Made by a program: the position numbers and the translations under genes
The notes under the pieces: generated by a model
What the model saw: the letters and a program-made list of their open reading frames with translations, nothing else
Database searches by the model: none
What the model was told of the DNA's origin: nothing
NCBI GenBank assembly: GCA_028278545.1
Contig: JANQED010000128.1
Span: 1 to 64,000 of the forward strand
Reading direction: 5' to 3'
Source: Anaerolineales bacterium
Lineage (GTDB): Bacteria; Chloroflexota; Anaerolineae; Anaerolineales; UBA11858
Length of the DNA: 64,000 bases
Shown here: positions 34,810 to 43,808 of the stretch, one piece after another
How positions within the stretch are numbered: the stretch's first letter is position 1
How the letters are laid out: the number at the start of each line of letters is the position of its first letter

Positions 34810-36209
34810 TGAAGAAAATGGATTGGAACGGTCAACGAGTGCTGATTATCGGCGCGGCCCGCCAAGGGACAGCCCTGGCGAGCTATTTAGCCATGCATGG
34901 TGCAAAGGTTGTGCTGAATGATCAGCGCGAGGCCAATGATCTCGCTTCGGAACGTCGATCGCTGGCAGATTTGCCTGTTGAATGGGTTCTAGGAGGTCAT
35001 CCTCTGGAATTGCTGGATGATATCGATCTGGTCTGTGTCTCAGGTGGTGTGCCATTGATGTTGCCTCTGATCGTTGAAGCCCGATCTCGCGGGATTCCGC
35101 TGTCGAATGATTCACAGATATTCCTCGATTCTGCCCCCTGCAAGGTGATCGGCATTACGGGTTCAGCGGGGAAGAGCACCACGACTTCATTGGTTGGTCA
35201 AATATTGGAGGAGGCGCTCGACATTCGACAGTCTACCTTCAACCGTATATGGGTGGGCGGCAATATCGGGAATCCATTGATTGCCAATGTGGATGAAATG
35301 ACTCCCGACGATGTGGTGGTGATGGAACTGTCCAGCTTCCAACTGGAATTGATGAGCTGCTCCCCAGATGTGGCTGTGGTGCTCAACGTGACCCCCAACC
35401 ACCTAGACCGCCATGGCACGATGGAGGCTTATACGGCGGCAAAAGCCCGAATTTTGGATTTCCAAGGGCCTGAGGATACGGCCGTTTTGGGGCATGATGA
35501 CCCCGGAGCCTGGGGTTTAGCGGACTCCGTTCGGGGTGATCTGTTCACCTTTGGGGAGACGCGGCCACCCAAAGGTCGGCCTGGCACTTTCCCGCACGAG
35601 GGCTGGGTCACGCTTTGGGATCGAGAATCCCCCCAAAAAGTGCTTCCCATAGATGCCGTTCGTCTGCGAGGAGAGCACAATTTGTTGAATGTTTTGGCAG
35701 CCTGTGCCATTGCCGCGGCTGTTGATGTCCCCACCGATGCCATGAGAGCCGGTGTAGAAGAGTTCCCAGGCGTTCCCCATCGCTTGGAATTCATCCGTTC
35801 TTGGGGCGGCGCAGACTGGTACAACGACTCGATTGCCACTGCCCCGGAACGTGCCATTGCGGCGATCCGCTCATTTTACGAACCCCTAGTGCTTTTGGCG
35901 GGCGGACGGGATAAAGACCTCCCCTGGGATGGCCTGGCGGCTTTGGTGCGCCAGCGAGTAGATCACTTAATTATCTTTGGTGAGGCCGCGGAGATTATTT
36001 CTCAGGCCCTTGACGCTGCGGGCCCTGCGGAACGCCCTTATTCGATCTCCGTATGCCGGGGTTTGGAGGAAGCGGTACGAACCGCTGCGGAGACCGTCGA
36101 ACCTGGAGATGTGGTGCTGTTGGCCCCTGGTGGAACGAGTTTTGATGAGTTCAAAGATTTTGCTGAACGTGGAGAATGCTTTAGGAAATGGGTCAAAGAG
36201 TTAGCCTAG
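34809..36209 (+). CDS. murD: UDP-MurNAc-L-alanine--D-glutamate ligase
   Basis: The 466-residue ligase adds D-glutamate to UDP-MurNAc-L-Ala. It has an N-terminal Rossmann-like domain (VLIIGAARQGTALASYLA), P-loop GITGSAGKSTTTS, the NVTPNHLDRHGTME segment and a C-terminal domain with LLAGGRDKDLPW. The start is ATG 34809, overlapping the mraY stop by one base; a GTG at 34806 is in the same frame. The 3' end overlaps ftsW by 22 nt. Confidence 0.96.
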   Translation: MKKMDWNGQRVLIIGAARQGTALASYLAMHGAKVVLNDQREANDLASERRSLADLPVEWVLGGHPLELLDDIDLVCVSGGVPLMLPLIVEARSRGIPLSNDSQIFLDSAPCKVIGITGSAGKSTTTSLVGQILEEALDIRQSTFNRIWVGGNIGNPLIANVDEMTPDDVVVMELSSFQLELMSCSPDVAVVLNVTPNHLDRHGTMEAYTAAKARILDFQGPEDTAVLGHDDPGAWGLADSVRGDLFTFGETRPPKGRPGTFPHEGWVTLWDRESPQKVLPIDAVRLRGEHNLLNVLAACAIAAAVDVPTDAMRAGVEEFPGVPHRLEFIRSWGGADWYNDSIATAPERAIAAIRSFYEPLVLLAGGRDKDLPWDGLAALVRQRVDHLIIFGEAAEIISQALDAAGPAERPYSISVCRGLEEAVRTAAETVEPGDVVLLAPGGTSFDEFKDFAERGECFRKWVKELA

Positions 36210-37459
36210 CCACTCGCCGTCAGACAGATCGTTCTGAGACGGCCTGGCCGTCGCCTCGGCTGAATATCGATGTGCCGCTGATCCTGGTGATGCTCACCTT
36301 GATTGGGTTTGGTCTGTTAATGATGCACTCTGCCAGTTGGAATCCTTCATTGCAGTTGACAAGAAGTGAAACTGACATCGGCTCGCCGACTTATCTGTTT
36401 TACCGGCAGATACGTTGGCTGGGGGTGGGATTCCTGGCCTTGATTGTTCTGACCTGGGTGGATTATCACTATTGGCATTATCTTTCGATTGGTGCGATGG
36501 CGCTCACCCTGGCAGCGTTGGGCGGTGTGCTGATTTTTGGTGAGACAGTTGATGATGTCACACGCAGCTTCCACGAGGGGTCGGTTCAGCCATCGGAGCT
36601 GGCGAAATTTGTGATCGTGATTTACCTATCGGTTTGGTTGTACGCCAAGCGGGATCAACTGTCAGATATAGGCTATGGATTATTCCCTCTCGCTGCTATC
36701 GTCGGGATCACTTTCGGTTTGATCATGCGTCAACCTGATTTGAGCGCGGCGGGAATGGTGATGATTCTCGGCGGCCTGATGTATTTCCTGGCGGGAAGTG
36801 ATGCAAAACAGACCGCGCTCTTATCCTTGATAGCAGGGCTGGCAGGTTACCTGGTCTTGCGCTTCAACCCCACTGATAACGACCGTGTGGCGTTTTTCAA
36901 GCAGGGATGGAACGATGTCCTGTCATCATCGGATCATGTCAAGCACTCGCTGGTGGCGTTCGTACGCGGCGAGTGGTTTGGCGTGGGCATCGGCCATGGC
37001 ACATCTAAACTGACGACTTTGCCTTTCCCCCACACGGATAGCGTTTTCGCCGTCGTCGGTGAGGAAACCGGGGTGGTGGGTGCCTCGATCTTGGTGATAC
37101 TGTACGCTGTGCTGTTCTGGCGCGGCCTGGTCATCGCCAATCGTGCTCCTGATGGACTGGGAGCCCTTCTGGCCGTCGGGTTGACTTTGTGGATCACCCT
37201 GGAAGCCTTCATGAATATGGCATCGCTGCTTGGCCTGATGCCCTTTGCTGGCAACACCCTGCCGTTTTTTAGCATCGGTGGCTCCAACCTGGTGACAACG
37301 ATGGCAGCGTTGGGCATCGTTTTGAATGTGTCGCGTTTGTCTGAACGCAAGCAAGTAGAAGAATCACGGAGGACTTTTGGTGCGATTGTTGATCTGCGCG
37401 GGCGGTACCGGCGGCGGCGTGTATCCCGCCCTCGCCGTTCTCGAAGCACTCGCCGCTGA
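36188..37459 (+). CDS. ftsW: Septal lipid II polymerase FtsW
   Basis: The 423-residue SEDS protein polymerises glycan strands at the septum with its partner FtsI. There are about ten hydrophobic segments, the SEDS motif QPSELAKFVIVIYLS, and the loop LPFPHTDSVFAVVGEETG with GNTLPFFSIGGSNL. The C-terminal 40 residues are very arginine-rich (RGRYRRRRVSRPRRSRS). That tail is encoded by the stretch that overlaps the start of murG by 80 nt, so its composition may partly reflect the glycine-rich murG frame. Confidence 0.95.
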   Translation: MGQRVSLATRRQTDRSETAWPSPRLNIDVPLILVMLTLIGFGLLMMHSASWNPSLQLTRSETDIGSPTYLFYRQIRWLGVGFLALIVLTWVDYHYWHYLSIGAMALTLAALGGVLIFGETVDDVTRSFHEGSVQPSELAKFVIVIYLSVWLYAKRDQLSDIGYGLFPLAAIVGITFGLIMRQPDLSAAGMVMILGGLMYFLAGSDAKQTALLSLIAGLAGYLVLRFNPTDNDRVAFFKQGWNDVLSSSDHVKHSLVAFVRGEWFGVGIGHGTSKLTTLPFPHTDSVFAVVGEETGVVGASILVILYAVLFWRGLVIANRAPDGLGALLAVGLTLWITLEAFMNMASLLGLMPFAGNTLPFFSIGGSNLVTTMAALGIVLNVSRLSERKQVEESRRTFGAIVDLRGRYRRRRVSRPRRSRSTRR

Positions 37460-38480
37460 CCATGACGATTTGGATGTTCTATGGGTAGGCAGTGAAGGCG
37501 GCATGGAGGCTGACTTGGTAGCTCAAACAGATGTACCATTCGAGACCATCTCAGCGGCTGGCGTGCATGGTGTGGGTTTACGAGCCTTGCCAGGCAACCT
37601 GTTTCGACTGGTGCGAGGGTTCTTCTCTGCCCAAAAACTATTGCGCCGCTTTCGTCCTGAGGTGATGTTCTTTACTGGAGGTTATGTAGCAGTGCCCATG
37701 GCTTTAGCCGGATTGCGAATCCCTTCGGTTCTCTATATTCCAGACATAGAACCGGGACTAGCCTTGAAGACGTTAGCGCGTTTTGCAGATCGTATTGCTG
37801 TGACAGCTGAGGATTCGCGCCGATATTTCTCCAAACGAAAGGATATCATCGTCTCCGGATATCCCACCCGTCGAGCGCTTCGTTCCTGGGATCGTGGGCA
37901 AGCCCAAGAGGCCCTGAGTCTACAGCCTGACATGCCGACATTATTGGTATTTGGCGGTAGCAAAGGGGCGCGCTCGATTAATCGCGCTTTGTTCCTGGCT
38001 TTGCCCGAATTGTTGGCTGAAATGCAGATTGTTCATATTACCGGTGCGTTGAATTGGCCAGAAGTTGAGCAAGTCCGCCGGAAACTTTCTCCGGCACAGC
38101 TTGAACGGTATCATCCTTATGCATATTTGCACGAAGAGATGGGCGCGGCCTTCAAGGCTGCCGACTTGGTGCTTTCTCGGGCTGGCGCTTCCAGCCTGGG
38201 TGAGCTGCCTCTTTTTGGACTGCCAGCAATTCTAGTGCCTTATCCTTACGCCTGGCGCTATCAGAAGGTCAATGCCGAATACCTGATGCGGCACGGAGCC
38301 GCCATAATGGTGCAGGATGCCGAACTGCCGGAGAAGATCGTCCCGCTGGTATGTGATCTGATGCGAGATGAGCAGCGACGTGCTCGAATGAGCGCAGCAA
38401 TGCGGTCGTTGAGCAAGCCTGAAGCAGCAGCATCTATCGGGCGTGCGTTGGTCGAACAGGCTGGAGCTAATGCAATTTGA
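37380..38480 (+). CDS. murG: UDP-GlcNAc--lipid I GlcNAc-transferase
   Basis: The 366-residue GT28 enzyme adds GlcNAc to lipid I to give lipid II. It has the N-terminal glycine loop GGTGGGVYPALAV, the second loop GGSKGARSINRAL and donor site RAGASSLGELPLFGLPAILV. The first loop has Gly where the well-studied enzymes have a conserved His. The start is GTG 37380, 7 nt after GGAGG. The gene overlaps ftsW by 80 nt, unusually long for this cluster. Confidence 0.95.
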   Translation: MRLLICAGGTGGGVYPALAVLEALAADHDDLDVLWVGSEGGMEADLVAQTDVPFETISAAGVHGVGLRALPGNLFRLVRGFFSAQKLLRRFRPEVMFFTGGYVAVPMALAGLRIPSVLYIPDIEPGLALKTLARFADRIAVTAEDSRRYFSKRKDIIVSGYPTRRALRSWDRGQAQEALSLQPDMPTLLVFGGSKGARSINRALFLALPELLAEMQIVHITGALNWPEVEQVRRKLSPAQLERYHPYAYLHEEMGAAFKAADLVLSRAGASSLGELPLFGLPAILVPYPYAWRYQKVNAEYLMRHGAAIMVQDAELPEKIVPLVCDLMRDEQRRARMSAAMRSLSKPEAAASIGRALVEQAGANAI

Positions 38481-38490
38481 GGATTGAACA

Positions 38491-39141
38491 ATGATCAGTT
38501 TGACGGTCGTCTTTTTCATTTTTGTGTTCTTCTTCGCCCTGATCGGGGGATTACGGGGTTGGGGCAAGGAAGTACTGGTCACTTTCAGCGTGGTGCTGAC
38601 CTTGTTCATAGTTTTGGTTTTTGAGAGGTTCAGTGGCGGTATCGTGAGTCCATTCGTGAAATTGGATAAACAATATGGCTATGTTGCTCAGGATGAGGTA
38701 GCTGATACAGATATATTCGTCCTCCCTCCTGAAGAGATTGGCCCTTTCAACGACCTTGATGCTGCGGCACAAAACGATTATCAACGCCAGTTTTGGATTA
38801 GGACCATCGTTTTGCTCGTGTTGGTGTTTTTCGGATACCAGACAGTAACCTTGACGCGTTTGGGCAATAATGACAGAAGGGGAAAGATCCAAGACTTCTT
38901 GCTAGGGTTGTTACTCGGGGCCTTAAATGGGTATTTCATCATCGGCACTATCTGGTCTTATATGCATTCAGCTCATTACCCATTTGCCCCGTTTATTACT
39001 GCTCCCAATGACACGGACCCCTTGATTGCCACGGCCAAAACGCTGATCAACATCTTGCCGCCTTTTTGGCTGGGCACGACACCGGTGATCTTCATTGCTA
39101 TTGGGTTATGCTTTTTGTTTGTATTGGTGGTGCTTATTTGA
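38491..39141 (+). CDS. CvpA-like membrane protein
   Basis: This 216-residue protein has four or more hydrophobic segments (about 2-22, 27-47, 108-126, 145-165 and the last 25 residues) and a soluble loop at 50-100. The pattern and the first helix with GGLRGWGKEVL resemble CvpA/colicin V production-family proteins. It is embedded between murG and murC and its stop codon overlaps the murC start. This tight coupling suggests a role in envelope synthesis or division. No function can be read from motifs. Confidence 0.6.
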   Translation: MISLTVVFFIFVFFFALIGGLRGWGKEVLVTFSVVLTLFIVLVFERFSGGIVSPFVKLDKQYGYVAQDEVADTDIFVLPPEEIGPFNDLDAAAQNDYQRQFWIRTIVLLVLVFFGYQTVTLTRLGNNDRRGKIQDFLLGLLLGALNGYFIIGTIWSYMHSAHYPFAPFITAPNDTDPLIATAKTLINILPPFWLGTTPVIFIAIGLCFLFVLVVLI

Positions 39142-40520
39142 GGCAGCACGTGCATTTCGTTGGGATTGGTGGAACAGGCCTGTCGGCCATTGCCCGGGTG
39201 TTGCTCGAGCGCGGACACACGGTCAGTGGTTCAGATCAGGAGTATTCCCCCTTGGCACAGGCTGTCGAGGCTGCTGGGGCCGAAGTCTTTGTGGGCCACC
39301 AGGCTTCGAATGTGAACGGCGCAGATTTAGTTATCCGTTCCTCGGCGGTGCCAGAGGATAATCCTGAAGTTCAGGCAGCCCTTGCCGCGGGCGTTCCTGT
39401 GCTCAAACGGGATGAGTATCTCGGTAGCTTGATGGAAGGGCAGGTTGGTATTGCGGTGGCAGGTTCCCACGGCAAAACCACCACGACAGCCATGCTGGCC
39501 TGGGTGCTCAGCGCACTCGATCAAGACCCATCGTTTATCGTCGGCGGTGTGGTTTCAAATTTGGGTATTAATGCCCATGCTGGCAAAGGTGATGCCTTTG
39601 TGATCGAGGCAGACGAATATGATTATATGTTCTTGGGATTGAAGCCCCAAATCGCGGTGATTACAAACGTGGAACACGATCACCCTGATATGTTTCCCAC
39701 CGCTGAGGTGTTTCAGCAGGCTTTCCTGGATTTTGTGAGGGTTCTGCCGCCCGATGGCGTGCTTGTGGCTTGTGGAGACGACCCCGGAGCCTCCGACATA
39801 ATGGCTGAGGCGATTGATTTAGGTTGCCGCGTGGTGAGCTATGGTTGCGGATCAACAAGCTTCGATTACTACGCTGCAAAGTTGAGTCTCAACGATCTGG
39901 GCTGCTTTGATTTCGATGTGTTCCGTGCTGGTGAGCATTTGACCCAAGTTTCTTTACAAGTGCCCGGTGATCACAATGTGAGCAACGCTCTGGCAACTTT
40001 AGCAGTAATCGATCAACTTGCGCTGCCGGTGAAGGATGCCGCTGGGGCATTGGGAGAATTCCTTGGGGTTGGCCGCCGATTTCAAGTGCTCGGAGAGGCT
40101 GCTGGTGTGACGCTAATCGACGACTATGCCCATCACCCCACCGAGATAAAGGCGACCTTAGCTGCTGCCAAGGCGCGCTATCCAGATCGCTTAGTTTGGG
40201 CAGTCTGGCAGCCGCATACATATACTCGTACCAAGACCTTTTTCGATGAGTTTGCCACGGCTTTTGGTGATGCGGATGTTGTGCTGGCGACTGAAGTGTA
40301 TCGCTCCCGCGAAGCCTATGACCCGGATTTTTCGGCTGAGCAGGTTGTAAGGGCCATGAATCATCCTAATGCCCACTTTTCCGGTTCCTTAGGCGATACA
40401 ACCGCTTACTTGTTGGATAACCTACACCCGGGTGATGTGGTGCTTATGCTCTCCGCTGGGGATGCAACTCAAATCACCCAAGATGTGTTGGCTTCGTTAT
40501 TGGATGATCGGAAAACATAA
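39138..40520 (+). CDS. murC: UDP-MurNAc--L-alanine ligase
   Basis: The 460-residue ligase adds L-alanine to UDP-MurNAc. It has HFVGIGGTGLSAIARVLLER at the start, P-loop VAGSHGKTTTTAM, EADEYDYMFL, and DDYAHHPTEIKATL. The likely start is TTG 39138 in a TTGA overlap with the upstream stop; a frame reaching back to 39066 has residues unlike the family and lies inside the CvpA-like gene. A GTG at 39150 is an alternative. Confidence 0.94.
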   Translation: MRQHVHFVGIGGTGLSAIARVLLERGHTVSGSDQEYSPLAQAVEAAGAEVFVGHQASNVNGADLVIRSSAVPEDNPEVQAALAAGVPVLKRDEYLGSLMEGQVGIAVAGSHGKTTTTAMLAWVLSALDQDPSFIVGGVVSNLGINAHAGKGDAFVIEADEYDYMFLGLKPQIAVITNVEHDHPDMFPTAEVFQQAFLDFVRVLPPDGVLVACGDDPGASDIMAEAIDLGCRVVSYGCGSTSFDYYAAKLSLNDLGCFDFDVFRAGEHLTQVSLQVPGDHNVSNALATLAVIDQLALPVKDAAGALGEFLGVGRRFQVLGEAAGVTLIDDYAHHPTEIKATLAAAKARYPDRLVWAVWQPHTYTRTKTFFDEFATAFGDADVVLATEVYRSREAYDPDFSAEQVVRAMNHPNAHFSGSLGDTTAYLLDNLHPGDVVLMLSAGDATQITQDVLASLLDDRKT

Positions 40521-40546
40521 CTTTGGATCGTGAATGAGGACGCTCG

Positions 40547-40729
40547 ATGAACAAAACCAAACAAAGTATTCAAGCCCAGACCATGATCTTGTCAACATTG
40601 CGCTTAGATAGCCAATCACAGCCACCGCATAAATTGGTGCGCGTGAGCCGTAAACGCGGAAATCAATTGGACGCGTTGGTTACCGAGGAAACGGTATCCA
40701 AAACCATAAAGCGGATAAGAGTGCTGTAA
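40547..40729 (+). CDS. Small basic protein of unknown function between murC and murB
   Basis: The 60-residue reading frame fills the gap exactly, 26 nt after murC and 9 nt before murB, and has a GAGGA ribosome site at good spacing. The product is hydrophilic and basic (KLVRVSRKRGNQLDAL), without a signal peptide or membrane segment. I do not recognise it. It may be a lineage-specific division-cluster protein; a chance frame is possible. Confidence 0.5.
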   Translation: MNKTKQSIQAQTMILSTLRLDSQSQPPHKLVRVSRKRGNQLDALVTEETVSKTIKRIRVL

Positions 40730-40738
40730 CTGCATGCC

Positions 40739-41683
40739 ATGATTCCTACGACCACCCTGCCATTTGAAATCCTGCGCTCCGTTTTTGGCGAGAACATGCA
40801 AACGGAAGTATCTTTGGCGCGCTATACAGCCGCCCGGGTAGGTGGTTCCGCGGAAGTGCTCGTTGATGTGAACTCGGTGGAAGAATTGGCTCATGCCGTG
40901 ACAGAACTTTGGATGCTAGAAGTGCCCTTCTTTATTCTTGGTGGGGGATCGAATGTGCTGGTCAGTGATGCAGGTGTGCAGGGCGTGGTGGTTCTGAACC
41001 GGGCGCGTGAGATCAGTTTCGATCAGGGGAACGATTTCCCTACGGTTTGGGCGGGTTCGGGCACAAATCTGGGTAATCTGGCCCGGCGGACCGCTGCACG
41101 TGGGCTGTCGGGCCTGGAATGGGCCGCAGGGATACCTGGAACGGTCGGAGGTGCTGTTTTTGGCAACGCCGGTGCGCATGGCGGTGAGGTGGCCGGTTGC
41201 CTGGTGATGGCAGAAATCTTGCATCGAGATGGGAATACAGAGAAATGGTCTGCTGATGAGATGGGATACGCCTATCGATCCAGCCGCTTGAAGCGTGAGC
41301 GATTGGCCGCGACGATCTTGTCGGCGCGATTTGCTTTGGAACATGGTTCTCCCGAGGAAATTCAGCAGAAGATGGATGAATTCGTTGCATTCCGCCATCG
41401 AACGCAGCCCCCTGGGGCTAGCATGGGCTCCATGTTCAAAAATCCCCCTGGGGATTATGCCGGGCGCTTGATCGAAGAGGCTGGCCTTAAAGGCACCCAG
41501 GTTGGTGAAGCGGAGATCAGCCAACTGCATGCCAATTTCTTCATAAACCATGGTGATGCTGCGGCGGAGGATATTTTCGCCTTGATTAAATTGACTCGTG
41601 AGACCGTGGCCGAGAAATGTGGCGTGGAGCTGGAACTTGAAATTGAATTGGTTGGAGACTGGCAGGCAGATATTGGATTGTGA
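40739..41683 (+). CDS. murB: UDP-N-acetylenolpyruvoylglucosamine reductase
   Basis: The 314-residue FAD enzyme reduces enolpyruvyl-UDP-GlcNAc to UDP-MurNAc. It shows the FAD loop LGGGSNVLVSDAGVQGVV, GLEWAAGIPGTVGGAVFGNAG, the proton-donor serine in GSMFKNP, and LHANFFIN with the final conserved glutamate after it. It is the short (type II) form. It is in series with murC and ddl in the cluster. Confidence 0.96.
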   Translation: MIPTTTLPFEILRSVFGENMQTEVSLARYTAARVGGSAEVLVDVNSVEELAHAVTELWMLEVPFFILGGGSNVLVSDAGVQGVVVLNRAREISFDQGNDFPTVWAGSGTNLGNLARRTAARGLSGLEWAAGIPGTVGGAVFGNAGAHGGEVAGCLVMAEILHRDGNTEKWSADEMGYAYRSSRLKRERLAATILSARFALEHGSPEEIQQKMDEFVAFRHRTQPPGASMGSMFKNPPGDYAGRLIEEAGLKGTQVGEAEISQLHANFFINHGDAAAEDIFALIKLTRETVAEKCGVELELEIELVGDWQADIGL

Positions 41684-41693
41684 TGACAGGTAA

Positions 41694-42806
41694 ATGGATC
41701 GTAAATTGAAGGTTGGCGTGATTTTTGGTGGTCGGTCTGGGGAGCATGAGGTCTCCTTGATGTCCGCGCGTTCTGTTTTGGACGCGCTCGATGCGGATAG
41801 ATACCAGATCACAGAGATCGGCATCACTCACGATGGAACCTGGCTGGTTGGGGAGGACGTGCTGGCGTGCTTCCTGTCAGGAGAGGTCGATCACCTAACC
41901 CCGGTGACGCTGCTGCCCGACCCAACCCGCAGCGGGATTTATGCTATCCGTGACAGTGATCGCGGCGAAGCCATACAGCATCTGCAGGACTTCGATGTTC
42001 TCTTCCCTGTTTTACACGGTACTTTCGGTGAAGATGGCACCTTGCAAGGGTTGTTTGAGATGGCTGATGTAGCCTACGTTGGCGCAGGTGTTTTGGGCGC
42101 CTCTGTAGGGATGGATAAAGGCGTTTTCAAGGCCGTAATGCAGGCCAATGCGATCCCGGTTGTGGACGGCATCATCGTGCTGCGCCGCGAGCTTGAAACC
42201 GGGATGGATGATGTGCTTGACCGTGTCGAAGCTATGGCTGACTATCCCGTTTTCATCAAGCCGGCTAATATGGGCTCTTCCGTCGGCGTAAGCAAGTCTA
42301 AGAATCGCTCGGATTTGCTCGAAGGGCTGATGGAGGCGGCGCGCTTTGACCGGCGAGTGTTGGTCGAGGCAGGAATCAACGCTCGTGAAATAGAGATCAG
42401 TGTGTTGGGCAATGATGACCCTAAGGCCTCCATTCCTGGCGAGATACGCCCGGCGGCGGAATTCTATTCCTATGATGCCAAATATCACGATGACCGCTCG
42501 GAGGCCCTTATCCCCGCAGATATCCCTGCTGAGACTGCTGAGGAAATGCGAACGACCGCCGTGCGAGCTTATCAGGCTATAGATTGCGCGGGGATGGCAC
42601 GGGTTGACTTTTTATTAGATAAGGATAGCGGTGAGTTCTATCTCAATGAACTGAACACCATCCCTGGGTTCACCCAGATCAGCATGTATCCCAAGCTATG
42701 GGAAGCTACTGGATTGCCTTACCCAGAATTAGTTGACCGTCTGATCGAGTTAGCCTTGGAGCGACGCGCCGAGCGCGACCGCACTGAATGGCGTTATGAG
42801 CGTTAG
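41694..42806 (+). CDS. ddl: D-alanine--D-alanine ligase
   Basis: The 370-residue ATP-grasp ligase joins two D-alanines for the peptide stem. It has VIFGGRSGEHEVSLMSA, VLHGTFGEDGTLQGLFE, MDKGVFK, PANMGSSVGVSKS and FYLNELNTIPGFTQISMYPKL (metal and D-Ala sites). All the ordinary Ddl positions are present with no sign of a D-lactate variant. It lies 10 nt after murB, with ftsQ starting 3 nt later. Confidence 0.96.
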   Translation: MDRKLKVGVIFGGRSGEHEVSLMSARSVLDALDADRYQITEIGITHDGTWLVGEDVLACFLSGEVDHLTPVTLLPDPTRSGIYAIRDSDRGEAIQHLQDFDVLFPVLHGTFGEDGTLQGLFEMADVAYVGAGVLGASVGMDKGVFKAVMQANAIPVVDGIIVLRRELETGMDDVLDRVEAMADYPVFIKPANMGSSVGVSKSKNRSDLLEGLMEAARFDRRVLVEAGINAREIEISVLGNDDPKASIPGEIRPAAEFYSYDAKYHDDRSEALIPADIPAETAEEMRTTAVRAYQAIDCAGMARVDFLLDKDSGEFYLNELNTIPGFTQISMYPKLWEATGLPYPELVDRLIELALERRAERDRTEWRYER

Positions 42807-42809
42807 GAG

Positions 42810-43808
42810 ATGACGAAGAGGAGACAGCCCCCAAACCGTTCTGATAGGGTCCGGGACAGACGCCGGAGCAGCAAACCCTCTGCGCCCAAGCGGCGGCGCA
42901 AGCAGAGCAATGTTGAGCGCGGGAATCCCCCGGTGATGGTGCGCGGCACAAAGTCTACCAGCGCAGCAAAGCGACCCAAAAAGCGAACCAGACGCGTCAA
43001 ACGTCGCTTTGATATCGCTCTCCCAACCCCAGGCGTGGAGGTGCGTTTGCCAGCTATCCCCTCGATCCGGCTGGGTTGGCGGTTGCTTTCCTTTTTACTG
43101 GTATTGTTGCTATCGGCAGTTTTGTACTATATGTACAATTCGCCAACCTACCGGATAACCGATGTGCAGATCGATGGGCTGGTTCGTCTTTCGGCTGATA
43201 CGATCAACCGTTCGTTGCTGATTTACAACAAGCCAATCTTCATGATCGAACCGGAAGTGTTGGCAGATCAAATTATCAGCACCTATCCTGGTGTTGTATC
43301 AGCCTCAGTGTGGACGGGTTTCCCCGCCAGAGTCGAGGTGATGGTTGAGGAAAGAGAGCCTGTAGTGGCCTGGGAACTGGGTACGGAGACCCAATGGGTA
43401 GATGCCCAAGGGATGTCCTTCCCCAAGCGCGGGGAGGCGGAAAACCTGGTTTGGGTTGTCGCATCCTCCCCCCCCCCCGCCCCGATCGTCCTGGAGGATG
43501 AGTCCACAACGGAAGGAGATGAATCTCTGAAGGCGTTCATGTCATCTGAGATGGTCGAGTCGATCTTAGCTTTGAGCGGGAATGCCCCAGAGGGCGTCCC
43601 GATTGTATTCGATGATCGGCACGGTTTTGGATGGCGTGACCCAGGTGGCTGGGATGTGTATTTCGGTACGTCTGCGGCGGATGCCGACATGACGATGAAA
43701 CTATCTGTCTATGATGCCGTAGTTCGACGTCTGAGCACGGATGGGATACGTCCAGCCATCATTAGTGTGGAGTATTTGCATGCCCCATATTACCGTATGG
43801 AGCGTTGA
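42810..43808 (+). CDS. ftsQ: FtsQ/DivIB-like cell division protein
   Basis: The 332-residue bitopic protein has a long, highly basic cytoplasmic N-terminus (about 75 residues rich in R and K). One transmembrane helix (about 90-108) is followed by a POTRA domain (YRITDVQIDGLVRLSADTI) and a beta domain. Position between ddl and ftsA confirms the identity. FtsQ links early and late divisome proteins. A run of ten C's (43469-43478) encodes prolines in the outer domain. ATG 42810 is very near its ribosome site. Confidence 0.9.
   Translation: MTKRRQPPNRSDRVRDRRRSSKPSAPKRRRKQSNVERGNPPVMVRGTKSTSAAKRPKKRTRRVKRRFDIALPTPGVEVRLPAIPSIRLGWRLLSFLLVLLLSAVLYYMYNSPTYRITDVQIDGLVRLSADTINRSLLIYNKPIFMIEPEVLADQIISTYPGVVSASVWTGFPARVEVMVEEREPVVAWELGTETQWVDAQGMSFPKRGEAENLVWVVASSPPPAPIVLEDESTTEGDESLKAFMSSEMVESILALSGNAPEGVPIVFDDRHGFGWRDPGGWDVYFGTSAADADMTMKLSVYDAVVRRLSTDGIRPAIISVEYLHAPYYRMER

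Noticed and set aside
40916..41827. 303-codon minus-strand frame across murB and ddl
   Set aside because: It is antisense to two certain genes with strong motifs and has random-like composition.
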